This document shows positions 14,729 to 23,570 of a stretch of DNA of 28,549 nt, piece by piece. The DNA is taken from contig JAGFXI010000001.1 of NCBI GenBank assembly GCA_017861095.1, forward strand, positions 1 through 28,549, read 5' to 3'. The notes under the pieces were generated by a model, which ran no database searches, was not told the origin of the DNA, and saw nothing but the letters and a program-made list of their open reading frames with translations. A program made the position numbers and the translations under genes. This DNA comes from Deltaproteobacteria bacterium (GTDB taxonomy: Bacteria; Desulfobacterota; Syntrophobacteria; BM002). How positions within the stretch are numbered: the stretch's first letter is position 1; each line of letters starts with the position of its first letter.

Positions 14729-15832
14729 ATGCGCGCAGTTGCAGGACTCGTCGGTTCCAGCCTTATCGTCGGCTTCGCTCTTCTCCTCGGCCTGAACCTC
14801 TCTACGAGCCCAGCAGGGAGCAGCCTTGCCGTCACCGAGGATGAACAGAACAACATCGAGGTCTATCGGGCCGTGGCGCCGGCGGTGGTGAACATCACGA
14901 GTATCTCCGTGGAGCGGGACTTCTTTTTCAATATCGTGCCGCGGCAGGGCACAGGGTCGGGCTGCATCATCAACCCGGAGGGCTACATCCTCACCAACCA
15001 CCATGTCATCGAGGACGCCCAGCGCCTCGAGGTGACCCTGGCCGACGGCAGTAAGTGGCGGGGGAAACTGGTGGGGACCGATCCGGACAGCGATCTCGCG
15101 GTGATCAAGATCGAGGCGCCGCGGGAGCGACTGGTCTCCCTCCCCATGGGGGATTCGAACACGCTCCTGGTGGGCCAGAAGGTTCTCGCCATCGGCAACC
15201 CCTTCGGCCTGGGACAGACCCTGAGCACCGGCGTCGTCAGCTCTCTGAAGCGGACCCTCCGCGCTCGGAACGGCGTCCTGATGGAGGATATCGTCCAGAC
15301 GGACGCCTCCATCAATCCCGGGAACTCCGGCGGGGCGCTCCTGGACTCGAGCGGTAGGCTCATCGGGGTCAATACGGCCATCTTCAGCCCCACAGGGGCG
15401 TCGGTGGGTATCGGCTTCGCCATTCCGGTCTCGACAGCAAAGCGTCTGGTACCAGAGCTCATCGCTAAGGGTTACTATGCCTATCCTTGGATCGGCGCCA
15501 CGGTAACGACCCTGGTCCCGGAAGACGCCCGGGTGGTAGGGCTGGCGGCGGACCGCGGGGCGCTCATCGTCGAGACCGTCCGCAGCGGCCCTGCCGCCAA
15601 GGCCGGGCTCCAGGGGGGGACCCGCCGAGTCCGCGTGGGCAACAGGATCATTATCCTCGGGGGCGACGTGGTGGTGGCCATTGATGGGCGGAAATTGGAG
15701 ACGGCCGACGACCTCATCAATACGATCCGGGAGAAACGGCCGGGGGATACCATTACCCTTGAGGTGTACCGTGGCGGGCTGCAGCGGGATCGGTTGCAGG
15801 TGCTCCTCGAAGAGCGGCCGCGGCAGCGTTGA
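14729..15832 (+). CDS. HtrA/DegQ-like serine protease with one PDZ domain
   Basis: A 367-residue periplasmic S1C protease with an N-terminal signal anchor (about residues 3-25), a protease domain with H92 (TNHHVIED), D122 (SDLAVIKI) and S200 (GNSGGALL), and a single C-terminal PDZ domain (about residues 252-360: GALIVETVRSGPAAKAGLQ, VVVAIDGRKLETADDLINTI). One PDZ domain resembles DegS rather than DegP, which has two. Such proteins degrade misfolded envelope proteins or cut regulators. GAGGGA 8 nt upstream supports ATG 14729. It shares long identical stretches (VTLADGSKW, GVNTAIFSPTGA) with the gene just upstream. Confidence 0.94.
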   Translation: MRAVAGLVGSSLIVGFALLLGLNLSTSPAGSSLAVTEDEQNNIEVYRAVAPAVVNITSISVERDFFFNIVPRQGTGSGCIINPEGYILTNHHVIEDAQRLEVTLADGSKWRGKLVGTDPDSDLAVIKIEAPRERLVSLPMGDSNTLLVGQKVLAIGNPFGLGQTLSTGVVSSLKRTLRARNGVLMEDIVQTDASINPGNSGGALLDSSGRLIGVNTAIFSPTGASVGIGFAIPVSTAKRLVPELIAKGYYAYPWIGATVTTLVPEDARVVGLAADRGALIVETVRSGPAAKAGLQGGTRRVRVGNRIIILGGDVVVAIDGRKLETADDLINTIREKRPGDTITLEVYRGGLQRDRLQVLLEERPRQR

Positions 15833-15926
15833 CGAGACCTGACTGGGGCCGGCGGAAGAATCAGGCCGTGTTTGAGGCCGGGTGGGCCTCAGGGCAAGGA
15901 CGGCTTCCGGGAAAGGGCGGGCCGAC

Positions 15927-16427
15927 ATGGTCGAGAATTACCGCTACCACTATTTCATCGACGAGGAGGGGAATTGGTACTGCGACGGCCAACCGGTCGA
16001 AGACCGGGAGCTCGCCGCTTTCCTCAGCCGTTCCCTGGTCGAGCGGGGTGGCAACTACCTTGTCGCCTGTGAGGGCGAGGTTCATCCGGTGACGGTCGCC
16101 GATGCGCCTTTGGTGGTGCGCCATGTCCATCGCCAGGTAAGCGCTGGCGGAGGGTTGGAGCGGGCGGAGATCGAACTTGGGGACGGCCGCCGGGAGATGC
16201 TCGACGGGGAAACCCTCGAGATCTCGCCTCAGCACATACTCTACTGTCGGGCCACGCCTCAAGGATTGCGGGCCCGTTTTCGTCGCCCTGCTTACTACGA
16301 GCTGATGCGCCACCTGGAGATGGAGGGCGAGTTCGAATGGTTCTACGTCGCTATCGGCGGGCGACGTTACCTTATCAACCCTACTCGCGAGGAGTCGGTC
16401 GAGGGGAGAGACTTGAAGGATGCCTGA
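15927..16427 (+). CDS. DUF1285-like protein
   Basis: A soluble protein of 166 residues. The pattern YHYFIDEEGNWYCDGQPVEDRELAAFLSRSL, a VADAPLVV segment, and a C-terminal RPAYYELMRHLEMEG...FYVAIGGRRYLI resembles DUF1285, a family of unknown function; the assignment is from pattern memory. ATG 15927 is preferred because it precedes the first conserved segment and has a G-rich stretch upstream. Its 3' end overlaps the mutM start by 8 bp, so the two are translationally coupled. Confidence 0.75.
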   Translation: MVENYRYHYFIDEEGNWYCDGQPVEDRELAAFLSRSLVERGGNYLVACEGEVHPVTVADAPLVVRHVHRQVSAGGGLERAEIELGDGRREMLDGETLEISPQHILYCRATPQGLRARFRRPAYYELMRHLEMEGEFEWFYVAIGGRRYLINPTREESVEGRDLKDA

Positions 16428-17244
16428 GCTCCCGGAAGTCGAGGTCATTCGCCGCGGCCTGGCTTCTGCCCTGACAGGCCGGAAGATCATCAGGGTGGTG
16501 ATACAGAACCGCCGGCTACGCCTTCCCCTCCCGCGAGGTCGGTTCAAGGCGTGGGTCGAAGGGCGTAAGGTGACGTCGGTGGGTCGCCGCGCCAAGTACC
16601 TGCTGATAACTATGGAGAGCGGCGCGCGGTTGGTGGTCCACCTGGGGATGAGTGGGCGCCTGGCTTTTGTCCCCGAGGGGGCGCCTCGGAAGGACCATGA
16701 CCATGTCCGGTTCATCCTTGATGGCGGCCTTGAGCTGCGGTTCAACGATGCCCGCAGGTTCGGCTCGGTGCAGGTTGTCACCCCCGAGCGGGGCGACGGG
16801 GCGGCGCTCTTCGCCGGCATCGGGCCCGAGCCCTTTTCCAGGAAATTCTCCGCCGCTTATCTCTTGGCACGGACGCGGGGGAGGAAAAGGCCCATCAAGA
16901 ATCTTCTCATGGACGGTACCGTGGTGGCCGGGATCGGTAACATCTACGCCAATGAGGCGCTTTTTGTCGCCGGGATCGATCCGGCTAGGCTGGCCGGCGG
17001 GCTGGATCGTGACGGCTGTCGCCGGCTCGTGCGGGGCTGTCGCCAGGTTCTCGAGCGGGCCATTGCCTGCGGCGGCACCACCATTTCTGACTTCGTGAAC
17101 AGCAGCGGCGTTGCCGGCTCCTTCCAGTGCGAGCTTCAGGTGTACGGCCGGGACGGCGAAGGGTGTCGGAGTTGCGGCAGCCTTATCCGGCGTCGGGTCC
17201 TTGCCGGCCGGGCCACCTACTCCTGTCCGTTGTGCCAGAGGTAG
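16420..17244 (+). CDS. mutM: Formamidopyrimidine-DNA glycosylase
   Basis: Base-excision repair enzyme that removes 8-oxoguanine and formamidopyrimidines and nicks the abasic site. 274 residues, normal length. The N-terminus MPELPEVEVIRRGL provides catalytic Pro and Glu; the beta-hairpin lysine is in GRRAKYLL (about K59). The helix-two-turn-helix segment contains IGNIYANEALF. The C-terminal zinc finger is complete: CRSCGSLIRRRVLAGRATYSCPLCQ has four cysteines and the conserved Arg. It overlaps the upstream DUF1285-like gene by 8 bp. Confidence 0.97.
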   Translation: MPELPEVEVIRRGLASALTGRKIIRVVIQNRRLRLPLPRGRFKAWVEGRKVTSVGRRAKYLLITMESGARLVVHLGMSGRLAFVPEGAPRKDHDHVRFILDGGLELRFNDARRFGSVQVVTPERGDGAALFAGIGPEPFSRKFSAAYLLARTRGRKRPIKNLLMDGTVVAGIGNIYANEALFVAGIDPARLAGGLDRDGCRRLVRGCRQVLERAIACGGTTISDFVNSSGVAGSFQCELQVYGRDGEGCRSCGSLIRRRVLAGRATYSCPLCQR

Positions 17245-17356
17245 CGGCACCGACCACCCTGCGTCGGCGAAGCGGGGAGGCAGGGGCGGCAGGGTGATCT
17301 GCTCCGTAAGCTGCTGGTGCTGAAGGAAAGGGGGACGGCCTCGTAGTCAAGGTCTG

Positions 17357-19363
17357 ATGAACCCGACGAGAATCCGAAAGCTGAAAGTGCTCCTCTTTGC
17401 GCTCTTGGTCTTCGTGGCCGGAGGCGCCTGCGGTGGAGCCCTTGGGGCCTTTCTCGCCCTCACCCGTGACCTTCCCAGCATCCGGGAGCTCGAAAATTTC
17501 CGGCCCAGTGCGGCGACACGGCTTCTCTCCACGGAGGGAAAGGTTATCGGCGAGTTCTTCGTCGAGAAACGCCTGCCCATTACCCTCGCCGAGATTCCCC
17601 CCTACCTCAAGCAGGCGGTTATCGCCGTTGAGGACCAGAATTTCTATAAGCACGCCGGTATCGACTGGCAGGGGATCATGCGGGCGGGCGTGAAGGATCT
17701 CGTGGCTGGCCGGATTGTGGAAGGTGGGAGCACCATCACCCAGCAGCTCGCCAAGCTCCTCTTCCTTGATTCGGAACGGACCATGCGGCGCAAGTTGAAA
17801 GAGGTCCTGCTTGCCCTTCAGATCGAGCGACGGTATCGCAAGGAGGAGATCCTCACCCTCTATCTGAACCAGATCTACCTGGGAAGCGGCACCTATGGGG
17901 TGGAGGCGGCGGCCAACCTTTACTTCGGCAAGCACGTCTGGGAGCTGGACCTCTCCGAGTGCGCTCTCATTGCCGGCCTGTCCCGCGCGCCCAGCCTCTA
18001 CTCGCCCCTGGTCAACCCGGATAAGGCCCTGGCTCGCCGTGCGCTGGTGCTGAAACGACTGCGAGAGACCGATGGTATCACCGAAGACCAGTATCGCCTG
18101 GCCCTGGAAAAGCCGCTGCGACTCGCGCCGCCGGCCGGGTCGGGCGCCAGCACCCTTTACTTTGCGGATTATCTGAGGCCCCAGCTCGAGGAGGTGTTGG
18201 GAGCAAACCTCCTCTACCGGGGCGGGCTGACGGTGCAGACCACCCTCCGCGACAGCTGGCAACGGATCGTAGAGCAAGCTTTGGCAAACGGCCTGACCAG
18301 CCTCGAGCAGCGTCATCGCGGAAAAGAGGTGGGGAACGAGAGGCCCCAGGGGGGAGTCGTGCTTCTGGATGTGGCAACCGGCCTGATCCGGGCGATGGTG
18401 GGAGGCCGTGACTACGCCAGGAGTCAGTTCAACCGAACGTTTCAGGCCGAGCGCCAACCGGGCTCTGCCTTCAAACCGATCATCTACGCCTATGCCTTGG
18501 AGCGCGGCTACTCCCCTTCGGACCGGATCTACGACGGCCCCGTGTCGTATCCGCAGGCGGACGGCACGCGCTGGGAGCCCAGGAACTACTCGGGTCGGTT
18601 CGAAGGGGAAATGACCCTGCGCCACGCCCTGGAGGTTTCGCAGAACATCATCGCCATCAAGCTTCTCGAACGCCTCGGCCCCAACCCGGTGGTGGAGTTC
18701 GCCCACAGACTCGGGATCACGAGCCGTCTCCAGCCCAACCTTTCCCTGGCCCTCGGTACCTCCGAGGTGAACCTCCTCGAACTCGTATCCGCTTACCAGG
18801 TCTTCGCCCACAGCGGGATCTGGGTTGAGCCTTCCGGCATCGTCGATGTCCTGGACGCCAACGGGAGATCCGTCTGGAGACCTACGCCGGGGAGTAGCCT
18901 GGTGTGCAGCGAGCAGACCGCCTCCATGGTCACCGACATCCTTACCGGGGTGATCCAACGTGGGACTGGACGGGCTGCGAACAGACTCCCGTGGCCGCTC
19001 GCCGGAAAGACAGGCACCACGGAGAACTTCCGGGATGCCTGGTTCGTCGGCTACTCGCCGACGGTGGTGAGCGGGGTGTGGGTGGGATACGACAATGGCC
19101 AGGAGTTGGGGCCTCGAGAGACGGGCGCACAGGCCGCGCTCCCTATTTGGATAGAGGTGATGGAAAAGGTCTTGCCGGAAACGCCCCAGGGCGCATTCGA
19201 GAAACCTGCAAGGCCAGCCGCAGGGCGCATCGACTCGGGCCAGGGCGGGGGGCGGGCGGCGAACGGCGCCGGGAACGGGGCGGATGCCGTGTTGCGGCAA
19301 GGGAAGGAGCCACAACCCGTGAGCTCGGTACCCGGGGCCGGCCAGAAGGATGTGTCCCGGTAA
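17357..19363 (+). CDS. mrcA: Class A penicillin-binding protein (PBP1A-type)
   Basis: Bifunctional peptidoglycan synthase of 668 residues. An N-terminal membrane anchor lies at about residues 9-35. The glycosyltransferase (GT51) domain has the catalytic Glu in AVIAVEDQNFYKHAG (E92) and EGGSTITQQLAKLLFL. The transpeptidase domain carries the active-site SAFK (S370, K373), SQN (428-430) and KTGTTENFRDAWFVGYSP (551 on). The tail after residue 610 is rich in Gly, Ala and Pro. The AAGG near the ATG is a weak ribosome binding site. The 112-bp gap after mutM holds no clear gene. It elongates glycan strands and crosslinks stem peptides in the periplasm. Confidence 0.96.
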   Translation: MNPTRIRKLKVLLFALLVFVAGGACGGALGAFLALTRDLPSIRELENFRPSAATRLLSTEGKVIGEFFVEKRLPITLAEIPPYLKQAVIAVEDQNFYKHAGIDWQGIMRAGVKDLVAGRIVEGGSTITQQLAKLLFLDSERTMRRKLKEVLLALQIERRYRKEEILTLYLNQIYLGSGTYGVEAAANLYFGKHVWELDLSECALIAGLSRAPSLYSPLVNPDKALARRALVLKRLRETDGITEDQYRLALEKPLRLAPPAGSGASTLYFADYLRPQLEEVLGANLLYRGGLTVQTTLRDSWQRIVEQALANGLTSLEQRHRGKEVGNERPQGGVVLLDVATGLIRAMVGGRDYARSQFNRTFQAERQPGSAFKPIIYAYALERGYSPSDRIYDGPVSYPQADGTRWEPRNYSGRFEGEMTLRHALEVSQNIIAIKLLERLGPNPVVEFAHRLGITSRLQPNLSLALGTSEVNLLELVSAYQVFAHSGIWVEPSGIVDVLDANGRSVWRPTPGSSLVCSEQTASMVTDILTGVIQRGTGRAANRLPWPLAGKTGTTENFRDAWFVGYSPTVVSGVWVGYDNGQELGPRETGAQAALPIWIEVMEKVLPETPQGAFEKPARPAAGRIDSGQGGGRAANGAGNGADAVLRQGKEPQPVSSVPGAGQKDVSR

Positions 19364-19407
19364 CAGGGTTTTCGGCGACGCATTGCCTGCTCGTAAGAAC
19401 TGCTTAT

Positions 19408-19455
19408 TCATTTGTCATTTGACATTGATTTGACATTTGAACTTTGGCATTTGAC
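19408..19455. repeat. AT-rich degenerate tandem repeats (ATTTGACATT units)
   Basis: ATTTGACATT occurs at 19417-19426 and 19428-19437, flanked by related ATTTGTC (about 19410) and CATTTGAC (19448-19455). The stretch is much richer in A+T than the surrounding DNA. It lies between the PBP gene and the next phosphatase gene. Similar short AT-rich runs are, from memory, common in intergenic DNA of some Desulfobacterota and PVC genomes. Confidence 0.6.
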
Positions 19456-19505
19456 GTTGCTTTGCTCGTCTTCGGCTTGAGAACCGGGTATCTCAAGGGA
19501 ATCCC

Positions 19506-20171
19506 ATGAGTAGAACCTCCCTGAGACTGGCGTTTTTCGATCTCGACGGCACCATCCGCCGCGTCCGCGATCCCTGGGTTCACCTCCATGAATTCCTAGG
19601 CGTGGCCGAGCAGGCGAGGGATCTGATCCCGCGCTGGCGTCGAGGCGAGATAACCTACGATGAGTGGGCTCGGCTCGACGCAGCGCTCTGGCGTGGGGTT
19701 CTCCGGACGAAGATGATGGCAGCCCTTCATGAGAACCCGGTGCGCCGCGGTGCGCGGGAGCTCGTGGGCTGGTTTACCTCCAAGGCGATCCCCTGCGTGG
19801 GGATCAGCACGGGACTCTCCATCTTCCACGAGCACACCGCCCGGGACCTGGGAATGGATCGGGTGATCTGCAACGAACTCCACTTCGACGGGGATGTCTG
19901 TACCGGGGAGATTACGATCAACGTTCGCGAGGGGAGCAAGGGCGAAATCATGGACGAGGTACTCGCCGAGTACGGCGTCCGGGCCGAAGAGGCAGTCGCC
20001 TTCGGGGATGGGAAGGCGGATATCCCGCTCTTCAGCAAAGCGGGCCTCGGTATTGCCATCTGCCCGGTCCAGGATCAGGTCCGCGAGAGTGCTCACTATG
20101 TCGTGGAGGCGGAACCGATCGACGGCGCACTCGAGATCGTGGCGAGCCATTTCAGCATGGACCGGGGCTAG
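19506..20171 (+). CDS. HAD-IB phosphatase, phosphoserine phosphatase-like
   Basis: A 221-residue HAD-superfamily phosphatase. Motif I is FFDLDGTIRRVRDPW, motif II is VGISTGLS, the conserved Lys is in EGSKGEIM and motif III is VAFGDGKADIPLFSKAGLGIAI, the arrangement seen in phosphoserine phosphatase relatives. The start ATG 19506 has AAGGGA at the right distance. The substrate is not determined. The DJ-1 gene starts 40 bp after its stop codon, so cotranscription is likely. Confidence 0.9.
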   Translation: MSRTSLRLAFFDLDGTIRRVRDPWVHLHEFLGVAEQARDLIPRWRRGEITYDEWARLDAALWRGVLRTKMMAALHENPVRRGARELVGWFTSKAIPCVGISTGLSIFHEHTARDLGMDRVICNELHFDGDVCTGEITINVREGSKGEIMDEVLAEYGVRAEEAVAFGDGKADIPLFSKAGLGIAICPVQDQVRESAHYVVEAEPIDGALEIVASHFSMDRG

Positions 20172-20211
20172 GGGGAATCCGAGGGGTAGGCTGTTAGTCG
20201 CGGAGGCTGTT

Positions 20212-20778
20212 ATGACCAAGAAGGTGCTCGTTCCCATTGGCGATGGGACGGAGGAGATTGAGGCGGTCGCCATCATCGATGTGTTGCGAAGGGCGGGGGC
20301 GGAGGTCACGGTCGCCTCCGTCGACCGGCTCCAGGTGACCGCATCGCGGGGTGTGAGGCTGGTCGCCGACCGGCTCATTTCGGATTGCCGCGAGGTGCCC
20401 TACGATCTTGTCGTCCTCCCGGGCGGCATGCCGGGGGCGGAACATCTCCGCGACTCCGGGGAGCTCGAGGAGATCCTGAAACGGCACGCAGGGGAGGGAC
20501 GTTGGTACGCGGCCATCTGCGCCTCCCCGGCGGTTGTCCTTGAGCACCATGGGCTTCTCAGGGGACACCGGGCAACCTGCCATCCCAACTTTGTCGACCG
20601 GTTGGCGAACCGTGATGCCATTGAATCCCGGGTGGTTGTGGACGGCCGGTGCATCACGAGCCGCGCTCCCGGCACCGCCATCGAGTTTGCCTTAAAGCTC
20701 GTCGAAGTGCTCTATGGCGAGGGAAAGGCGAGAGAGGTGGCGACGCCCATGGTGGTCCACCCGGGATGCACGGAGTAG
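20212..20778 (+). CDS. DJ-1/PfpI family protein
   Basis: A 188-residue DJ-1-type protein. The family glutamate is in DGTEEIEAV and the nucleophilic cysteine sits in the elbow AAICASPAVVL (about C102), followed by the conserved HGLLRG and ATCHPNF segments. Members act in oxidative-stress response or remove glycation damage; the exact activity is debated and cannot be told here. ATG 20212 has GGAGG 6 nt upstream. Confidence 0.93.
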   Translation: MTKKVLVPIGDGTEEIEAVAIIDVLRRAGAEVTVASVDRLQVTASRGVRLVADRLISDCREVPYDLVVLPGGMPGAEHLRDSGELEEILKRHAGEGRWYAAICASPAVVLEHHGLLRGHRATCHPNFVDRLANRDAIESRVVVDGRCITSRAPGTAIEFALKLVEVLYGEGKAREVATPMVVHPGCTE

Positions 20779-20876
20779 GCTACGGCCGGATCACTCCGGC
20801 GTTCTCACCCTTTGTGGCTAGGATAGGGTTTTTCAGCAACCTGCTAATGAGATGATCGGGGGAAAGGAGAGAGTTC

Positions 20877-21443
20877 ATGAAGAAGTCGCTCGGAGCGAAA
20901 ACTATGATCTATCCCACTCCGGTCTTCGTCGTTGGGACCTACGACGACGCCGGAAAGCCGAACGTCATGACCGCAGCCTGGGCCGGCATCTGCTGCTCCG
21001 TGCCGCCGTGCGTCGCGGTCTCGCTCAGGAAGGCGACCTACAGTTACGGGAACATCGTGGCCCGGAAGGCGTTCACCATCAGCATTCCCTCCCAGGCTCA
21101 TGCGCGCGAGGCGGACTACTTCGGCATGGCCTCGGGAAAAACCCAGGATAAGTTCGCGAAGAGCAAACTCACGCCGGTGAAGAGCGAGCTGGTGGACGCC
21201 CCGTACGTTAAGGAGTTCCCGGTTGTGCTTGAGTGTCGGTTGCTCCACACGGTGGAGATCGGCCTCCACACCCAGTTCATCGGCGAGATCCTGGACGTGA
21301 AGGCCGATGAATCCGTCCTGGGGCCGGACGGATTCCCGGATATCCTTAAGGTCAAGCCCATGGTGTTCGTGCCGGAGAGTGCCACTTACCATGGGATCGG
21401 CCAGCTTCTCGGCCGAGCCTTCTCAATCGGCAAGAAGATCTGA
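20877..21443 (+). CDS. Flavin reductase-like / flavoredoxin domain protein
   Basis: A 188-residue FMN-binding split-barrel protein. The N-terminal TPVFVVGTYDDAGKPNVMTAAWAGICCSVPP and the VAVSLRKATYSYGNI, AFTISIPS and CRLLHTVEIGLHTQFIGEI segments match the flavin reductase-like (flavoredoxin) family common in anaerobes. It would bind FMN and move electrons from a reduced partner; its partner is unknown. AAAGGAGAG at 20865-20873 fixes the start. The metallophosphatase follows 27 bp downstream. Confidence 0.9.
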   Translation: MKKSLGAKTMIYPTPVFVVGTYDDAGKPNVMTAAWAGICCSVPPCVAVSLRKATYSYGNIVARKAFTISIPSQAHAREADYFGMASGKTQDKFAKSKLTPVKSELVDAPYVKEFPVVLECRLLHTVEIGLHTQFIGEILDVKADESVLGPDGFPDILKVKPMVFVPESATYHGIGQLLGRAFSIGKKI

Positions 21444-21470
21444 TCACCACGGACAGGGTCGCGGTGCCCG

Positions 21471-22196
21471 ATGCGACTTGCGGTCATCTCGGACATTCAC
21501 GGCAACCTGGAGGCCTTCCGGCAGGTCCTGGCGGATATCGACCGCTCACAGATCGATGACATCGTCTGCCTCGGGGACTGCATCGGCTACGGTCCCGAGC
21601 CGGAGGAGGTTGTCCGCCTGGTCCGGGAGCGGGGCATCCCCTGTGTCCTCGGCAATCACGAGCTCGGACTCCTGGACCGGACGTACTTGGACTGGTTCAA
21701 CCCTCCCACGAGAGACTGCCTGCTTCTCACGGAGACCTTCCTTTCCAAGCCGGCCATGGATTATTTGGGCTCGTTCCCACCTGCCATGGTTCGCCACGGG
21801 TGCCGCTGCGTCCACGGCTATCCCCCCGACTCGGTCACCGTATATCTCTTTCAGGTCTCGGACCGCGAATTGGTCCGCTCTTTGAGAGACGCAATGGAGG
21901 CGGTCTGTTTCGTCGGTCACACCCATGACCTGGCGATCATCGGACTCGGCAGCGAGGGACTCCTCCGTCTTCCCCTTGGTCCGGGGGTGACTCCACTCGT
22001 GGGCGCGACGCGGTGGATCATCAATGTGGGTAGCGTGGGACAGCCCCGGGACGGGAACAACAAGTCCAAGTACGTGATCTGGGATCCGGAGGAGGAGACT
22101 ATCGAGGTGAGGTTCGTGGCCTATGACATCGCCCATACGGCCAGCAAGGTAAAGGAGCGGGGCTTCCCGGAGTGGTGCGGCCTACGCCTGTGGTGA
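21471..22196 (+). CDS. Calcineurin-like metallophosphoesterase
   Basis: A 241-residue metallophosphoesterase. All family motifs are present: SDIHGNLEAF, GDCIGYGPEPEEV, GNHE (LGNHELGL), VHGYP, GHTH (VGHTHDL) and INVGSVGQPRDGN. The metal ligands (Asp, His, Asp, Asn, His, His) are intact. This subgroup includes phosphodiesterases and protein phosphatases. A Ser/Thr kinase gene starts 21 bp after its stop, so the two are probably cotranscribed and this enzyme may reverse the kinase's action (inference). Confidence 0.94.
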   Translation: MRLAVISDIHGNLEAFRQVLADIDRSQIDDIVCLGDCIGYGPEPEEVVRLVRERGIPCVLGNHELGLLDRTYLDWFNPPTRDCLLLTETFLSKPAMDYLGSFPPAMVRHGCRCVHGYPPDSVTVYLFQVSDRELVRSLRDAMEAVCFVGHTHDLAIIGLGSEGLLRLPLGPGVTPLVGATRWIINVGSVGQPRDGNNKSKYVIWDPEEETIEVRFVAYDIAHTASKVKERGFPEWCGLRLW

Positions 22197-22217
22197 GAAA
22201 AGCCGCGGAGGATTCTC

Positions 22218-23570
22218 ATGAGGCGGATCGGAAGGTACGAGGTCTGCGGTCTCCTTGGCAAGGGCGGCATGAGCACGGTCTACAAGGTGCGCATCCCGAC
22301 AATCGGAAAGATAGCGGCTCTCAAGCTTCTCGCTCCCCACCCTCACCTGGTGGCGCTCGTTGGGATGGATGGGATCCGCCGCCGGTTCGCGAGCGAGGCC
22401 GTGGCCCTCGGGCGGCTCAGACACGCCAACATCGTGGCCGTCTGGGATTACGGTGAGGCGGACGGACGGCCCTTCTTTATCATGGAGTACTACTGCAACA
22501 ACCTGGGTGTCATGATCGGCGAGACCTATCGGTTGGAGAATCCCTCTCGCGTCCTGAGCCTCGACAAGACCCTCCACTATGGTCGGCAGATCCTTGCTGC
22601 TCTTTCCTGCCTCCACCAGGCCGGCATCGTCCACCGGGACCTCAAACCCGCGAATGTCCTTCTGACCGACGACGACCGGGTGAAGATCTGTGACTTCGGA
22701 TTGTCTCGACTCCGGGGCGAACCCTTTCCCCGGCCGCACAACCTCATGGTGGGCTCACCGTACTACGCCGCGCCGGAACAGGAAGTGGATCCCGACGGCG
22801 TCGATGCCCGTGCCGATCTCTACGCCACGGGTGTCCTCCTCCGCCGTCTGGCCACCGGGAGGTTCGTCATGGAAGGCGAAGGCCGAACGAGTGGTCACCC
22901 TACGAACCTCGACTCTCGGTGGGACGCCTTTCTTGGGAGGGCGGCGGCTCCCGATCGCCGGGACCGTTTCGGCACTGCCCGCGAGATGGCCGCGGCTTTG
23001 GAACGGCTCTCGAGGGAGTGGGAGGCGCAGAAGGGAGAGACCTGTCGCCTGTCGCCGGCCCGGCCGCGGTCGAGACAGGAACTGCCGGCCGAGATACGGT
23101 CTCTCCGGAATCGGGCGATCAAGGTGGGTTCCCGACAGGGGCCGGAGGTCTTTGGTCTGGATGAGCTCTGGCGTCCACGGCGGTACTTCGCCAGCGATTT
23201 TCGGGAGAACGAAGACGGGACCGTCACGGACCGGGCCACGGGGCTCACCTGGGAACGCGACGGGTCCGATTTTCCCATGGCCTGGGACCAGGCTCACGAC
23301 TACGTCGCACACCTGAACCGTACGCGATTTGCCGGTCGCACGACCTGGCACCTTCCGACCGTGGCCGAACTCCTCTCCATCCTCAGTGAGGCACCCCATG
23401 CAGGCGATCTCTGCATCCCCCTTGTTTTTGCCCAGGATAGACGCTGGCTTTGGAGCTCTGATCGGCGTTCCTTTGTCGCGGCATGGTATGTGAGCATCGA
23501 CTTGGGCTTCGTCTCGTGGCAAGACTTCAGCTGCTCTTACTTCGTGCGGGCCGTCTGCTCGCCGGAATGA
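22218..23570 (+). CDS. Ser/Thr protein kinase with C-terminal DUF1566 domain
   Basis: A 450-residue Hanks-type kinase. The glycine loop is LLGKGGMSTVYK (12-23), the ATP-binding Lys is in AALKLL (K36), the catalytic loop is HRDLKPANVLL (139-149), the metal Asp is in CDFG (158-161) and the APE-like segment is YYAAPEQ (182-188). Residues about 333-450 form a DUF1566 (Lcl-type) domain: GTVTDRATGLTWERDG, TTWHLPTVAELLSIL and a final YFVRAVCS. No membrane helix is seen, so the kinase is probably cytoplasmic. GGAGG 7 nt upstream fixes the ATG. DUF1566 may act as a ligand or protein-binding domain (inference). Confidence 0.94.
   Translation: MRRIGRYEVCGLLGKGGMSTVYKVRIPTIGKIAALKLLAPHPHLVALVGMDGIRRRFASEAVALGRLRHANIVAVWDYGEADGRPFFIMEYYCNNLGVMIGETYRLENPSRVLSLDKTLHYGRQILAALSCLHQAGIVHRDLKPANVLLTDDDRVKICDFGLSRLRGEPFPRPHNLMVGSPYYAAPEQEVDPDGVDARADLYATGVLLRRLATGRFVMEGEGRTSGHPTNLDSRWDAFLGRAAAPDRRDRFGTAREMAAALERLSREWEAQKGETCRLSPARPRSRQELPAEIRSLRNRAIKVGSRQGPEVFGLDELWRPRRYFASDFRENEDGTVTDRATGLTWERDGSDFPMAWDQAHDYVAHLNRTRFAGRTTWHLPTVAELLSILSEAPHAGDLCIPLVFAQDRRWLWSSDRRSFVAAWYVSIDLGFVSWQDFSCSYFVRAVCSPE

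Noticed and set aside
17183..19411. A 742-codon minus-strand reading frame opposite the PBP gene.
   Set aside because: It is antisense to a clear gene with all catalytic motifs; long antisense frames arise from high third-position GC. The same holds for those opposite argS, manB, the Lon-like gene and the HtrA pair.
19445..19460. TGGCATTTGACGTTGCT resembles a second sigma-54 promoter.
   Set aside because: The GG-to-GC spacing is 11 nt, not the required 10, and it lies inside the AT-rich repeat run.
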